Of a stretch of DNA of 64,000 bases, positions 35,101 to 45,365 are shown piece after piece. The stretch is from Ditylenchus dipsaci (lineage: Eukaryota; Nematoda; Chromadorea; Rhabditida; Anguinidae). The stretch covers positions 161,359-225,358 of the forward strand of contig SADC01000914.1 in assembly GCA_004194705.1 (NCBI GenBank). Direction: 5' to 3'. Within the stretch, counting starts at the first letter, position 1, and each line of letters opens with the position of its first letter. Made by a program: the position numbers and the translations under genes. A model generated the notes under the pieces. It was not told the origin of the DNA, ran no database searches, and was given only the letters and a program-made list of their open reading frames with translations.

Positions 35101-37018
35101 TGGGACTAATGCTTGAGTACTTTTTACTAGTGTTTAAAAAAAATTTTAAGGCGAAGGTGGCTAGTGGGTTATTATCTACTAGGATCTCATTTTTTAAACT
35201 TCCACAAGATCTATCGATATTTATTTCCAGATTTGATAAAGTCCCAAAAATCTCGAGATCAAATTCAAAATTTTAAAATTTTGGGAGGTTCAAAAAAATT
35301 AGAAAAAAGGTATATCTTTTAATTTTTAATAAAAGATATTCGGCGCTAGTCATAAATACCCTGTCTTATAGAATTGAATTTTCAAAAAATGTTATAAAAG
35401 TGAAAACGGTAGACAGTTAAATAGCTTTGCACTACATTGCTTCTACCCTGATATACAGACCCTCAAAATTGAGGGGAAGGGAAGGCTTACATAAAAAGAA
35501 ATACAGTTAGTGAGTACCCTATTTTGCTGAAATATCTTTAGGAACTCAAAAAGCAAGCGCTACTAGCAAATACTCCCTAAGAATCTGACCCCTTCAAAAT
35601 GACTGTAACTACACTTTAAAGTAACAAGTTCAGGTTTAGCTCTCAGGCCAGGGGTTAGGCTAGCGTTTGCAAGTTGTGCCTAATAACTGTGTTACCGTTT
35701 TCTCTCGCTACTTATTCGGTTGTACCCTCTTTTTTCCCTTCCCGCCTCCTCCGCACGAGTACTGTTTTTCTGACGTTTGTACTTTTAAGACAGCCATTTC
35801 AGTCGAATTTAAGAAAAAAACCGTACTTATGCGAAGGAAGCTAGAAGGATAAAAGAGGGACGGCGGGTACCAACCGAATAACTTTACTCTCGAATAGAGC
35901 GCACGCTCCAATTCAAAATCGTCTTTTTGGCATTGTATTTTAGATTCACTTTTTTAAATTTCTTTTATGAAAATTACCAGTGTTTTGCTGAGGACACTTT
36001 TTGCACCTGTGAGTAAAAGTGAGTAAGAATGATGTTTGTCCTCACAGCCTGTGAGGGAGAGTGAGAATTCAAAAAATTGTTCTCACAGGTGTGAGTGAGA
36101 GTGAGAAATTTTTTTTTGTCTTCACAGCTTGTGAGTGAGAGTGAGAATAAAAAAAAGTTATTCTCACGCTCGACTCAGGCTCAGGCTTAGGCCAGCGTAT
36201 GTTAGGACGGGCTCAAACGTGTATCTCTAACTGAAAAAATAGCAATATGAAAAAACAGCAAAAAAATTTGAATTCCCGCAAAAAAATTCTGTTGGCATTT
36301 TGGTCGTTGACATTTTGGCGTTGGCATTTTGTCCTACGACCAAAAAAAAACAACGCCAAAAAGATGATTTTGAATTAGGGGGAAAATAAAATTGTAATAA
36401 ACAAAGATGTCTAAATTGTGAGTTTTCAAATTGATAGTCAGTTTACAAAAAAAGATTAAAGAGGACAAGAAACCAAGGAAATTTTTGTGAACAAACCCTA
36501 AAAAAGGAGGAACAAGGCAACAAATCGATACATATTCTTAACTAGAGCTCAAATATGCCTATTTTTTCAGGGGTGTGTCATTATATCCAAGTAGCTGACA
36601 ACATTTGATTTTTTCAATCCTGCTTCTTTTATTGAAAAATGCGTTAATTAAACCGAGAGCATTTGATTTATTTGTTTTAGTCTCAAAATTAATTTTTTTA
36701 AATTTTATTTCAGACCACACCAATAGCATGTCATTAGGCAGTCTTCAACATTCCAACAGCCAATCTGTGGGTTTGTCAGGTGGCCATAGCCTTTCTTTAG
36801 GCAGCACAGAAGTCAGAAGTGCATATGACGCCAGCGAAGACAACAGAAAAAAGCACTATAACTACAAAAGAGCCTGGCCATACTTCCCTATGACCGCTCG
36901 GATTGATCAGAATCGAGCTAATCTGATTGAGAATGTTGGAAATACAAGAACACTTGGCACATTTAATGCAGTCTATGACTGGCTGAACATGCCAAAAGTT
37001 TATAACTTTCCATACTAA
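32161..37018 (+). CDS. secreted Ser/Asn/Leu/Gly-repeat protein, copy 2
   Basis: Three exons with consensus splice sites and matching phase: 32161-32752, 34617-35063 and 36714-37018 (TAA), giving about 447 residues. It opens with a signal peptide (MLLPIFLFLQVIHFSELISA) and a Ser run, then an acidic Asp/Ser/Gly region. A roughly 30-residue repeat with core NSLALSNSNSLGSA follows, appearing about eight times across exons one and two and in shorter form (SNSQSVGL, SLSLGS) in exon three. The last 60 residues differ: basic and aromatic (HYNYKRAWPYFP), ending DWLNMPKVYNFPY. No cysteine-rich or enzymatic domain is seen. I do not recognise the family; silk-, mucin- or cuticle-like secreted material is a guess from composition only. 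An AATAAA signal is at about 37085. A 29-bp satellite block and MITEs occupy intron 1. Confidence 0.75.
33305..33535. mobile_element. Tigger-type MITE, unit 2
   Basis: Duplicate of 25855-26074, ends GCAGTCGACTTTCGATTTAA and complement. Confidence 0.75.
34046..34391. repeat. 29-bp satellite array (block 4)
   Basis: Duplicate of block 3 with one extra unit, which accounts for most of the 34-bp change in offset between the two duplication units. Confidence 0.9.
35980..36170. repeat. short GTGAG-rich repeat in intron 2
   Basis: Three diverged copies of a CTCACAGCYTGTGAGNGAGA-type unit. Duplicated at 28487-28678 in unit 1. Confidence 0.6.
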
Positions 37019-38077
37019 CAGCTTTAAAAAATTTAGAGTCGTTGTGAGTGGTGCTACGGAATCATTTTATTTTAACTCATTTTTTAATAAAACATTCTGA
37101 ATATATTTTTTTTAAGACTTTTTTCTTTTATAATTTTTTTGTACCCACTGTTTTTGTACTGATAGTTCTAAGAGCACATCCTCGTGCATCATTTCACGCT
37201 GAACACTATACAGTCCACTCTCGATTTCACCCCCCCCCCTGCAGTAAAACCCTGAAAAACCAACTTTCAGGACTTCTGGTTTTTCTGCAGCGGAATTGTG
37301 ACCAGTTTAACGTAATTTTAGACTGAAAGTTTCGTTTTCGCGCAAAAATTTTGACTTAAATTGCACAAATCACCAAATTAACTAGGATAAATAAAATATT
37401 TACTGAGGGAAATCAGTGATTTAGTGGGGGAGGTTAGTATTTTGGTGTGTGTTTTCAGCCACAGCCTCTTCTAATTAATCCACCGGTGGGTTTATTTTTT
37501 AAACCTCCGAAAATCGGAAAATTTTTAATTGGGTTTCGAGATTTTCGGGTGCTTTACCAAAGTCTGAAAAGTGGAATCAGTAGAGCTCGTAGTAATTAAG
37601 AAAACGTACTAAACAGCTTTGCAAAAATATTTACTCTGCCCCAAGGTACATATCCTCAAAGTTGAAGGTGGCTCTATTAGGTAGGGTGGTTTAATGAGAG
37701 GAAATACAGTATATGGGTGTTTCACTGTAATAAAAGCTAAAACATTTATAATATATATTTTTTATAATTATAAGCCACGCAAATTAAAAATCATTAGTTA
37801 CTGTTGACAGCCTTTACACTAGTTACTGCATTACTGCGACACCTCAGCTGGCCCAGCACACGACTTCTATATTCTTTTATGATGAGGATGGTGCACAATG
37901 GATTGGTCACCTAGTAAAATTTGGAAAAATGATAAAAGATGTATGACCTAAAAATATACTATATTTCTTGTGCTGCGTCTTTGACTATATTGGCACTGAT
38001 TTTGACAAAAATACAAAAAGACCCAACAATTTTAAAAAATTTAAAAATGCTTCGAAACAAATGGCAAATTTTCAAAG

Positions 38078-38812
38078 TCAAATACAGCAAAACCAGAATT
38101 TTTTTTGCTTAAAAGTAGTAAGGTTTTTATGAGACGGTGCACTGACTGGAGCACAGGACGGGGGAAACGTAACAGTGTTTTTATTGCCGAACCCAAAACC
38201 AGGTACAAAGATAATATCGTTACAACAATGAGATTCTACAATTAGATTCTTTTCCTTCTTCGGTTCTTTGTAGCCGGGCTGGTCGCTGCTCGTCTTCCCT
38301 CCATCCGGTGCCAGGCCATGCGCAGTTTGTTTGGGGAGCGTGCTGCTGGGCCATTCCATTTGCTGAGCCGGTAGACCTACTCCATGAGGTGCGGGGATCC
38401 AGCTGTTCGTCTTCACGCTGCATGCGGACTTCGGAGACTGGTCGGTACCTGAAACAAAACAACCACCGCAAACGATTGACTCGGGTCGAACTTCCATGTT
38501 CCCAACGCTTGACTCGGTACACGACCCAAACTGGTCCAAATTCAATACGGTACTGGTGATCTCGGTCTTCACCTTCTTCCCAATATTATCTACGGTCTGG
38601 ACTAGGCCCTTAACAACCGGTCTATATAGGTATACTACGGGTGCACCTCCATCGAGGACAGTCTGAATCTCCACCAGGCGTTCAGCCACAACCTTCAGAG
38701 CGGTCACTCCCATACCGGGTAGTTGCTCACAGAGTCGGACTACGTCCACCACAGTTTCACCCGAACTGGTTTTTCCAAAAATTCTCTCAACCATTTTAAT
38801 TTGAAAGCTCAA
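38078..38812 (-). CDS. unidentified ORF of the dimeric element, unit 1
   Basis: 244-residue frame, with the last dozen codons running into the flanking intron. The N-terminal third is helical and hydrophobic-patterned (VVDVVRLCEQLPGMGVTALK, GAPVVYLYRPVVKGLV); the rest is Ser/Pro/Gly-rich and polar, with KEPKKEKNL near residue 190. An internal TTTTGTTTCAG just before residue 123 could be a splice acceptor. No zinc knuckle, protease or polymerase motif is seen. Confidence 0.45.
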   Translation of the reverse strand: MSFQIKMVERIFGKTSSGETVVDVVRLCEQLPGMGVTALKVVAERLVEIQTVLDGGAPVVYLYRPVVKGLVQTVDNIGKKVKTEITSTVLNLDQFGSCTESSVGNMEVRPESIVCGGCFVSGTDQSPKSACSVKTNSWIPAPHGVGLPAQQMEWPSSTLPKQTAHGLAPDGGKTSSDQPGYKEPKKEKNLIVESHCCNDIIFVPGFGFGNKNTVTFPPSCAPVSAPSHKNLTTFKQKKFWFCCI

Positions 38813-39881
38813 GATTTTAATCGCAATTTAGATTCTCCGAGGACGGGAAAATAATGATTTCAAACCCTAGGGCCGACAATTCATTCGGTATGAGACAAAA
38901 CGGGTTTAAATAGGCATTCTCGGGTCTTATTGTCATTCTACTGGTAACTATTGCGCCAACGGGTCTCGACGGACTTGCCCGTCTCTCTCCCATTTGTCCG
39001 TGCTACCAGTAAGGTTTTTATGAGACGGTGCACTGACTGGAGCACAGGACGGGAAACGTAACAGTGTTTTTTGCCGACCCAAACCAGGTACAAAGATAAT
39101 ATCGTACAACAATGAGATTCTACAATTAGATTCTTTTTCTTCTTCGGTTCTTTGTAGCCGGGCTGGTCGCTGCTCGTCTTCCCTCCATCCGGTGCCAGGC
39201 CATGCGCAGTTTGTTTGGGGAGCGTGCTGCTGGCCATTCCATTTGCTGAGCCGGTAGACCTACTCCATGAGGTGCGGGGATCCAGCTGTTCGTCTTCACG
39301 CTGCATGCGGACTTCGGAGACTGGTCGGTACCTGAAACAAAACAACCACCGCAAACGATTGACTCGGGTCGAACTTCCATGTTCCCAACGCTTGACTCGG
39401 TACACGACCCAAACTGGTCCAAATTCAATACGGTACTGGTGATCTCGGTCTTCACCTTCTTCCCAATATTATCTACGGTCTGGACTAGGCCCTTAACAAC
39501 CGGTCTATATAGGTATACTACGGGTGCACCTCCATCGAGGACAGTCTGAATCTCCACCAGGCGTTCAGCCACAACCTTCAGAGCGGTCACTCCCATACCG
39601 GGTAGTTGCTCACAGAGTCGGACTACGTCCACCACAGTTTCACCCGAACTGGTTTTTCCAAAAATTCTCTCAACCATTTTAATTTGAAAGCTCAAGATTT
39701 TAATCGCAATTTAGATTCTCCGAGGAACGGGAAAATAATGATTTCAAACCCTAGGCCGACAATTCATTCGGTATGAGACAAAACGGGTTTAAATAGGCAT
39801 TCTCGGGTCTTATTGTCATTCTACTGGTAACTATTGCGCCAACGGGTCTCGACGGGATTTCGCAAATCCCCCTCTCCTTAC
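38118..39881 (-). mobile_element. head-to-tail dimeric element with 6-bp target duplication
   Basis: Two direct units, 38118-39008 (891 bp) and 39009-39881 (873 bp), about 97% alike by eye. The whole is flanked by AAAGTA (38112-38117, 39882-39887), and the empty site survives in duplication unit 1 near 30621. Outer ends are GTAAGG and CCTTAC. GC content is well above the surroundings. Each unit read on minus has a TATTTAAA box about 190 bp before an ORF. Unit starts differ but each holds a short hairpin (GGGATTTGCGAAATCCC versus GACGGGCAAGTCCGTC). Between units, TGGTAGCACGGAC and a purine run could be a primer-binding site and polypurine tract, so a minimal LTR (TRIM-like) element is possible. 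I do not recognise it. Confidence 0.7.
39126..39695 (-). CDS. unidentified ORF of the dimeric element, unit 2
   Basis: Same frame as unit 1 for about 150 residues. One missing G in a GGG run near 39233 shifts it into a basic tail ending at 189 residues. Near-identity of the two units implies recent duplication or template repetition. Confidence 0.4.
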   Translation of the reverse strand: MSFQIKMVERIFGKTSSGETVVDVVRLCEQLPGMGVTALKVVAERLVEIQTVLDGGAPVVYLYRPVVKGLVQTVDNIGKKVKTEITSTVLNLDQFGSCTESSVGNMEVRPESIVCGGCFVSGTDQSPKSACSVKTNSWIPAPHGVGLPAQQMEWPAARSPNKLRMAWHRMEGRRAATSPATKNRRRKRI

Positions 39882-40465
39882 AAAGTAGTTAAAAGTGTTT
39901 ATAAATAGTTTCAAGCAATTTTCGACGCTACTATCATATAGCCCACCACAATCATTTTTTGAGGGTACCTAAACCACCATTTTTGAAAAACGAAGTTGTG
40001 CAAAAGCGCTTGTTAGTAATCACTAGGCCCTGAGCCTTAACCTAAGCCTGAGCCCACGGGCCTAAGCCTAAGCCTAAATTATTGGGAGAGGGGGGTCTTT
40101 TATTACAGTAGCACCCAATTTTTTGCAAAAAAAAAATCAACAGGGGGACCAAGGTATACTTTTTGGGTGTACCCTCAAACACATATAGAGCCAAAAATTT
40201 CTTGTTTCGAAAATTTACCGGAAGCCAACTGAAAATGATGTTTATTTTGTCAAAGACCCATGAAGAAGAATCACTGGTTAGTTCGTTGTAGGAAATAAAT
40301 ACCATTGGAACAAAGGCTAAAAACAGTGGAATGGTCGCCTGAATAATGACGTAGAACAAATATTAATGTTTTTTTTTGAATACCTGTAGTATGAGCACCA
40401 AACTAATTTGTCTATTGACTGCCTTAGCTCTTTTAAGCTCCAGATCAGCAGACGATTTATTAATG

Positions 40466-40920
40466 GCTATAAGTAGTTTACGCCCTCAAAAAACTGATTT
40501 ACGCCCTCAAAATACTGGTTTACGCCCTCAAATCTATATATTGCCATTTTTTGTCAAATTTTTGTTGCCACTTTTTCAATATTTTTACACCAGCATGTAG
40601 CCCTGAATCTTGGCTTTCTAACAAGCCATTGACTGATTTTCTGAGATTTCAAAAAGCTGGAGAAAAAAGTCTTTGTATGGAGCAAATTTTTTTAAAAATG
40701 TGCTCCATACATAGACTTTTTTCTCCAGCTTTTTGAAATCTCAGAAAATCAGTCAATAGCTTGTTAGAAAGCCAAGATTCAGGGCTACATGCTGGTGTAA
40801 AAATATTGAGAAAGTGGCAACAAAAATTTGACAAAAAATGGCAATATATAGATTTGAGGGCGTAAACCAGTATTTTGAGGGCGTAAATCAGTTTTTTGAG
40901 GGCGTAAATCAATTTTAGCC
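40466..40920. mobile_element. foldback element FB2 in a receptor exon
   Basis: 455 bp with about 210-bp inverted arms. Each arm carries three TTTACGCCCTCAAA repeats, ends GGCTA/TAGCC. A 10-bp target duplication TTTATTAATG lies at 40456-40465 and 40921-40930. A 9-11 bp duplication with long TIRs points to a Mutator-like non-autonomous element. Confidence 0.9.
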
Positions 40921-42073
40921 TTTATTAATGCACTTCCAAATTTTCAAACTCATCCAACTAATCAAGAAATATACCACCACATTGGAAATTAAAATATACA
41001 GGTTGATATAAGCTGTATATGGAGACTCCTCCAAAAATATGCAAAGCTTTTCAAGAAATCTTAGGGTTTTAAACTTACCGTAACTTTTTTTAGGAGTCAT
41101 TTTTGAGATTTTGTTTTTTGCCATTTTTTCGGTGTATAATATCAGAAACGCAATTTTTGCTTGGTGCCCCCTGTGGTTTGGGTGCTGGTTTTGTGGATGG
41201 CTTTGTATGGGCACGGCCTAAACCACAGGGAGACCAAGCGAAAATCGTGTTCACTACATTCAAGTATTTCATCTAACAAAATCCACCTCCTCGTGTTTTC
41301 GAGGCCCATAAGTCTATTTTAGGGCAATTTTTTATATATAATTCCAAGATTTTTAGGCATCCGAAAAAAGTCCGCCGGCGGCCGGATTAGAGGAAACCGG
41401 GTATTAAGTGAGAATTTTCTTTGTCAAAATCAAAAAAGAAAATTAGAAAATAAGCAAAGCTACAACCACAATAGAGGCCAAGCAAAAAAGTTTTCAGACC
41501 CTAGTAGAAAAGAAGAGAATAGAATAACCATCCCACCCCTATTTTTTTCCGGGACAGAATATGGGATGGGATAGATGCTGAAAAACCTCCGGGACGGGAT
41601 TCCCGTCCCTTGGCCATTTCTAGATAAAACTCAGACGCCTATAATGAAAATTTTATGAGAAGCTCTAAAATCTTACACTGGGCCCAAAATAGGATATGGT
41701 AGTTTGGTTTTGGTCAATATGGAAAAGATCTGCGATCAAGTCAGCCTGGACATCGTTTCCATGAAAATAGTTATTTGTGCATGCCAAAGCTACAGTTATC
41801 ATACTCAAAAATACAACTGGGCAGAGCATTACCAACAAAAAGCACTTAATTTGCTTTTCTCTAAAAATATATATTTTTGAATCTAGTTTCAAAATTTTGT
41901 TAGCCTGCCTGCAAAGCACCAAATATCTGTAGAAAATTGGACAGGAAGGAATAACGTAACACTTCAAAGGCAAACAAGTAAATGCATAGGCAGGTGAAAT
42001 CCACTAATTTGGAGGAATGGCTTAGTGGGCCAGTCTGGATGATTAGAGAAGAGCCTTTGTCCACATAGCTTTT

Positions 42074-42640
42074 CTAAAATTAATTAAAAATGTTGTCTCC
42101 GCTGTATTTATCGGGCTAAAAAGAAGAGCAATTAAAACCACCCTCCCCCTCCCCGCCACATTCGGGTAAAAACACCCTGCCACCTCCTCCTCCCTTTCCA
42201 AATTTTGCCTTGGTCTCCAAGATTATTTTTTCAGGCAATTTTTTCATGTGTTTTTACATGTTTTATTTGCATTTTTTGACAAAAAAAGATTGACCGTTTA
42301 AAAAAAATGCAAAAAAAAGCGTATAAAAAACACAAAAAAATCATAAAAAATAAGCTTGAGGGCCAAGGCGAAATTCTGGCAAAGGTGGTGGTGTGTGCTA
42401 TATACTTGCTCCATTCATTGTAATGAATCTGCATCTAGGACCACAATTAAGGAGAGAATTTACCGGGATTCTCAAACTCTTGAGGTCAGGTCCTTATCTC
42501 ATCACTAAGAGTGTTGCTTTGACAGACGGCTATCAACTTGCGACACTTTCTCACCGAATTTTTGAAACTTTTAATTTAAAATCGACAATTTTTACAGTAA
42601 TTTTTTTTCAAAAAGTAACCCATGAATTTTAAAATTCTTC
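42074..42640. other. intergenic stretch
   Basis: A weak palindrome around 42240-42350 (TTTTTTCATGTGTTTTTACA with an imperfect inverse). No gene recognised, and no exon for receptor segments one and two. Confidence 0.35.
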
Positions 42641-42671
42641 GTGGATCCGTCTCCGTTAAGATCGGCGTTAA

Positions 42672-42769
42672 GTGAATTCATCAACACCGAATTCATCAAC
42701 ACCGAATTCATCAACACCGAATTCATCAACACACGAATTCATCAACACACGAATTCATCAACACATGAA
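42672..42769. repeat. 15-bp minisatellite GAATTCATCAACACM
   Basis: Six to seven copies of GAATTCATCAACACC/ACAC. It continues at 43976-44010 on the far side of the MITE inserted into it. Confidence 0.9.
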
Positions 42770-43971
42770 CAGTGTTGTTCCAGCGCCGGGATCGGCGCCG
42801 GCGCCAGCGCCGGCGCCGACCCTTTTTGAAAAAGGCCCCGGCGCCAGCGCCGAGCGCCTCCCTTAAAAAATTTTGGCTCCGGCGCCAGCGCGGGCGCCGA
42901 CCTCTTTTGAAAAAAGGCCCCAGCGCCGGCGCCAGCGCCGGCGCTCATGGCAGCGCCGACGCCGGCGCCGGCTTGATAATTTTGTTTTTGCTGTAAATTT
43001 CATGAAAAATTCCTATTTTTTTAACAGTATGTTTTTTTTAGTGAGAATGATAATAATTATTTGTTATCATATCAATTAGCCGTTTATATTTGCTCTATTA
43101 ATTCTTCATGAAGAGTGAATATTGAAAAACAGTGTTTTTTAAAAAATTCGCAGAATTCGAGATGGCTATAACTTTTATCTCGATCGAGTTTCTGTTTTCA
43201 CCAATCGTTTTCTCTTGACGGGCAATTTCGTTAAGTGTATAATGTCAAAAGTATGATTTTCGCTTGGCCCCCTGTGATCCCGGATTTCAGCCATCTAGGA
43301 GCCACCCACAGACCAGGACTAGAACCACAGCGGGACTAAGCGAAAATCGTATTTTCGACATTATATAGCAAATGAATTGCCCGTCAAGAGAAAACGATTG
43401 GCAAAAACATAAATTAGAAATTCAATGTATAGCCATTTCAAATGTTGCGGATTTATCGGATCCTGCGGCACCCTGTATTTTCTCTATGCTGAGAAATAAG
43501 TCCATATGAGGTGCAGTTATTAGAGAGTGGGAGTTCATGAAAGGAATGAGGTAATCCATATTTGTTTTGTGAAAAGAAAGTTGTGTAAATTATTGTTCCA
43601 AGAATAGCATATGATACCCTGATTAAGTTAAAAATCAATAATAAACTAAAAATCAAAGAAAATAGATAAAATAAATAAAAGATTTGAAGAAATGAAAGAA
43701 ATTGCAGCACAAAAGTTCAGATAATTTAGTTTAAAATTAAGAATAATTGTCTTTTTTTTCTTTAAATTTTTAAAACAGCGCCGGCGCTGTAGCCGTTCAA
43801 AAAACAGCGCCGGGGCCAGCGCCGGGACGAAAATTTTTAGCGCCGGCGCCAGCGCCGGCGCCGACCGAAATTTTTCATTGGCCCCAGCGCCGGCGCCGAG
43901 CGCCGGCCCGGCGCTGTTTTTTCCCGGGCAGCGCCGGCGCCGGCGCTAGCGCCGGCGCTGGAACAACACTG
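42770..43971. mobile_element. GC-ended hAT-type MITE inserted in minisatellite
   Basis: TIR CAGTGTTGTTCCAGCGCCGG and complement. Exact 8-bp duplication CACATGAA at 42762-42769 and 43972-43979. GGCGCCGGCGCC blocks of about 200 bp sit inside each end; a further palindrome (arms near 43210-43260 and 43345-43400, with TTTTCGCTTGG words) is nested in the middle. Open frames here are Ala/Pro or Arg-rich artefacts of the GC repeats. Confidence 0.85.
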
Positions 43972-44290
43972 CACATGAATTCATCAACACACGAATTCAT
44001 CAACAAAATTCAAGTTTATTTGTCTTGACAGGAAGCTCCTTACACGAAGGCAAATATTATCTTTTTAAAAACTTAACAACTAAAATAGGTTATAAAGGAT
44101 AAGTAATCCTCAGGGTATGTAGTACGGTAACGGGCGATTTTCCGCCGACCAATTTCACGCCGGCGTAAATCTTTTTCTGTTTTTACACGATACTTTAGTC
44201 TAGGCATTCGTTTTCGCTGGTGAAAAATTCGCACCTGGCACCCACATGGTATTTTCTTTAAATTTTGTGTCCACCTCTGTTGGCTTTTAG

Positions 44291-44972
44291 AGCTTCTTCT
44301 GTTCCCGAGCATCAGGATGATCAAGTCGAATTGGTGAATGCTCAAGTTACAGTCAAACAAAATACGGCCAAGAAGTCAGCCTCTCATCGCCTTTAATGAA
44401 GAAGCGTCAAAGCAGCCTTCCCACACAAAGTAAGAAGACGAAGAAGAAACTGGGTATGTCCAACTTTTGTCATGGCAAAAGTATGCAATTTCAGGGCCAA
44501 AAATTTCTCACGATCTTTCGGGACCTTGATAGAATATTGGATTCCAGATTCCGGGCACTCCTTTTCGAGATTAGTTCGATGCATTGTGGTGGAGATGTTC
44601 TGGATGTGCATTTTCAACCGAAAGCAATGTATTCTCTTCAGGCATTTTTTTATCGAACATCTTCAATGGGCTACATATTTTAATGATATTTTAAGCGTTT
44701 TATTTTGGCAGTTTTTTGGTGGTGGGGGTCTTTGTTTTAATTTGTTTTAATCTAAGTGATAATTATTATTTTCTCAGGATGTGGCTGAATGTTATCTAAC
44801 TGCGCTGTTCGGGCATGGAAATATGATTGCGCCTCATGCCAAGAGAAGTACTATCCTACCTTCGGACATTAGGCTGGCTAGCCGAATTCGAGGAGAAACA
44901 AAGATGGTTGTAAAAAAATTTCAGAATCAAGCCGTAAGATGTATTCCTCTTTACAGAAATATAGCCGATTAA
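44291..44972 (+). CDS. divergent histone H3, candidate CENP-A/cenH3
   Basis: Plus-strand exons 44291-44453, 44495-44641 and 44778-44972. Exon one encodes a basic tail ([18 protein letters not shown]) if one T is restored near 44395. A 41-nt intron GTATGT...TTTCAG follows. Exon two covers helix one and two ([22 protein letters not shown]). Exon three follows a GC-AG intron and encodes [20 protein letters not shown] then [20 protein letters not shown], which matches the H3 helix two-loop two-helix three signature. The stretch between FEI and VHFQ is four residues longer than in canonical H3, the place where CENP-A proteins carry an insertion. A 24-residue C-terminal extension follows RIRGE. The exon joint at 44453/44495 is out of phase by one base. 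It could be a pseudogene; CENP-A identity is inference. Confidence 0.65.
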
Positions 44973-45365
44973 AATTTTCGACCCTAGTAGCGAATGCAAC
45001 GCCCCCCCCCCCGATGATTTTCACCTTTTTAACTTATGTAAAAAGTACCCAAATTTATGTCCCAGACACAGAAAAAAGTGCGTAACACAGTTATTATCAT
45101 AGTATATATCATAGTAGCGTCGAAAATTTCATTATTCATTATTCGTTTTGGCGAAACATAAGTTTGGCTAAATTCGTTTTGCTAAGTTTCTCCTATCTCA
45201 AGGTATGTATTGTGTCTGAGTATGGTATGTATTATGTTATTTTAATGTGAGCATGCTTAGTAAAGCTAAATCAATAAATTTTCTATTCTATTTTCAATAA
45301 TTATTTTCCACATTAAATTAAATTCATGAATTACTGCTAATAGCCTTTATACTGGTAACTGCATT

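Larger units (their letters stand above)
32870..35508. repeat. inverted-repeat pair around exon 2 of the repeat-protein gene, unit 2
   Basis: Counterpart of 25408-28015. Arms at 32870-32972 and 35404-35508. Confidence 0.7.
31455..40722. repeat. tandem segmental duplication, unit 2
   Basis: Second copy of 23993-31454. Offset is 7460 at the repeat-protein start, 7494 after the satellite block, and 9266 after the insertion at 38118-39881. It ends at the centre of the intact FB2. Confidence 0.95.
37794..42073 (-). pseudogene. chemoreceptor GPCR interrupted by foldback FB2
   Basis: Minus-strand serpentine receptor of nematode Str type. Exons: 42073-41909 (third transmembrane segment, YRYLVLCR-like end), 41860-41677 (fourth, CFLLVMLCPVVFLSMITVAL), 41028-40921 joined to 40455-40384 (fifth and the loop ending VNRQISLVLILQ), 40338-40219 (sixth, ATIPLFLAFVPMVF) and 37910-37794 (seventh, TNPLCTILIIKEYR, stop). 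FB2 sits inside the fifth-segment exon, so the exon is split by 455 bp plus a 10-bp target duplication. The first exon also needs three single-base corrections. The last intron holds the dimeric element 38118-39881. Exons for segments one and two were not found upstream. The intact relative is at 45366-61860. Confidence 0.75.

Noticed and set aside
38118..39881. Hammerhead ribozyme or viroid-like retrozyme dimer
   Set aside because: No CUGANGA/GAAA core was found on either strand of either unit.
42641..43079. Ala/Pro/Arg-rich overlapping frames
   Set aside because: Translations of the minisatellite and GGCGCC blocks on both strands.
44073..44360. 95-residue basic frame on the minus strand
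   Set aside because: It partly overlaps the H3 tail exon on the other strand and resembles no family; the plus-strand reading is better supported.
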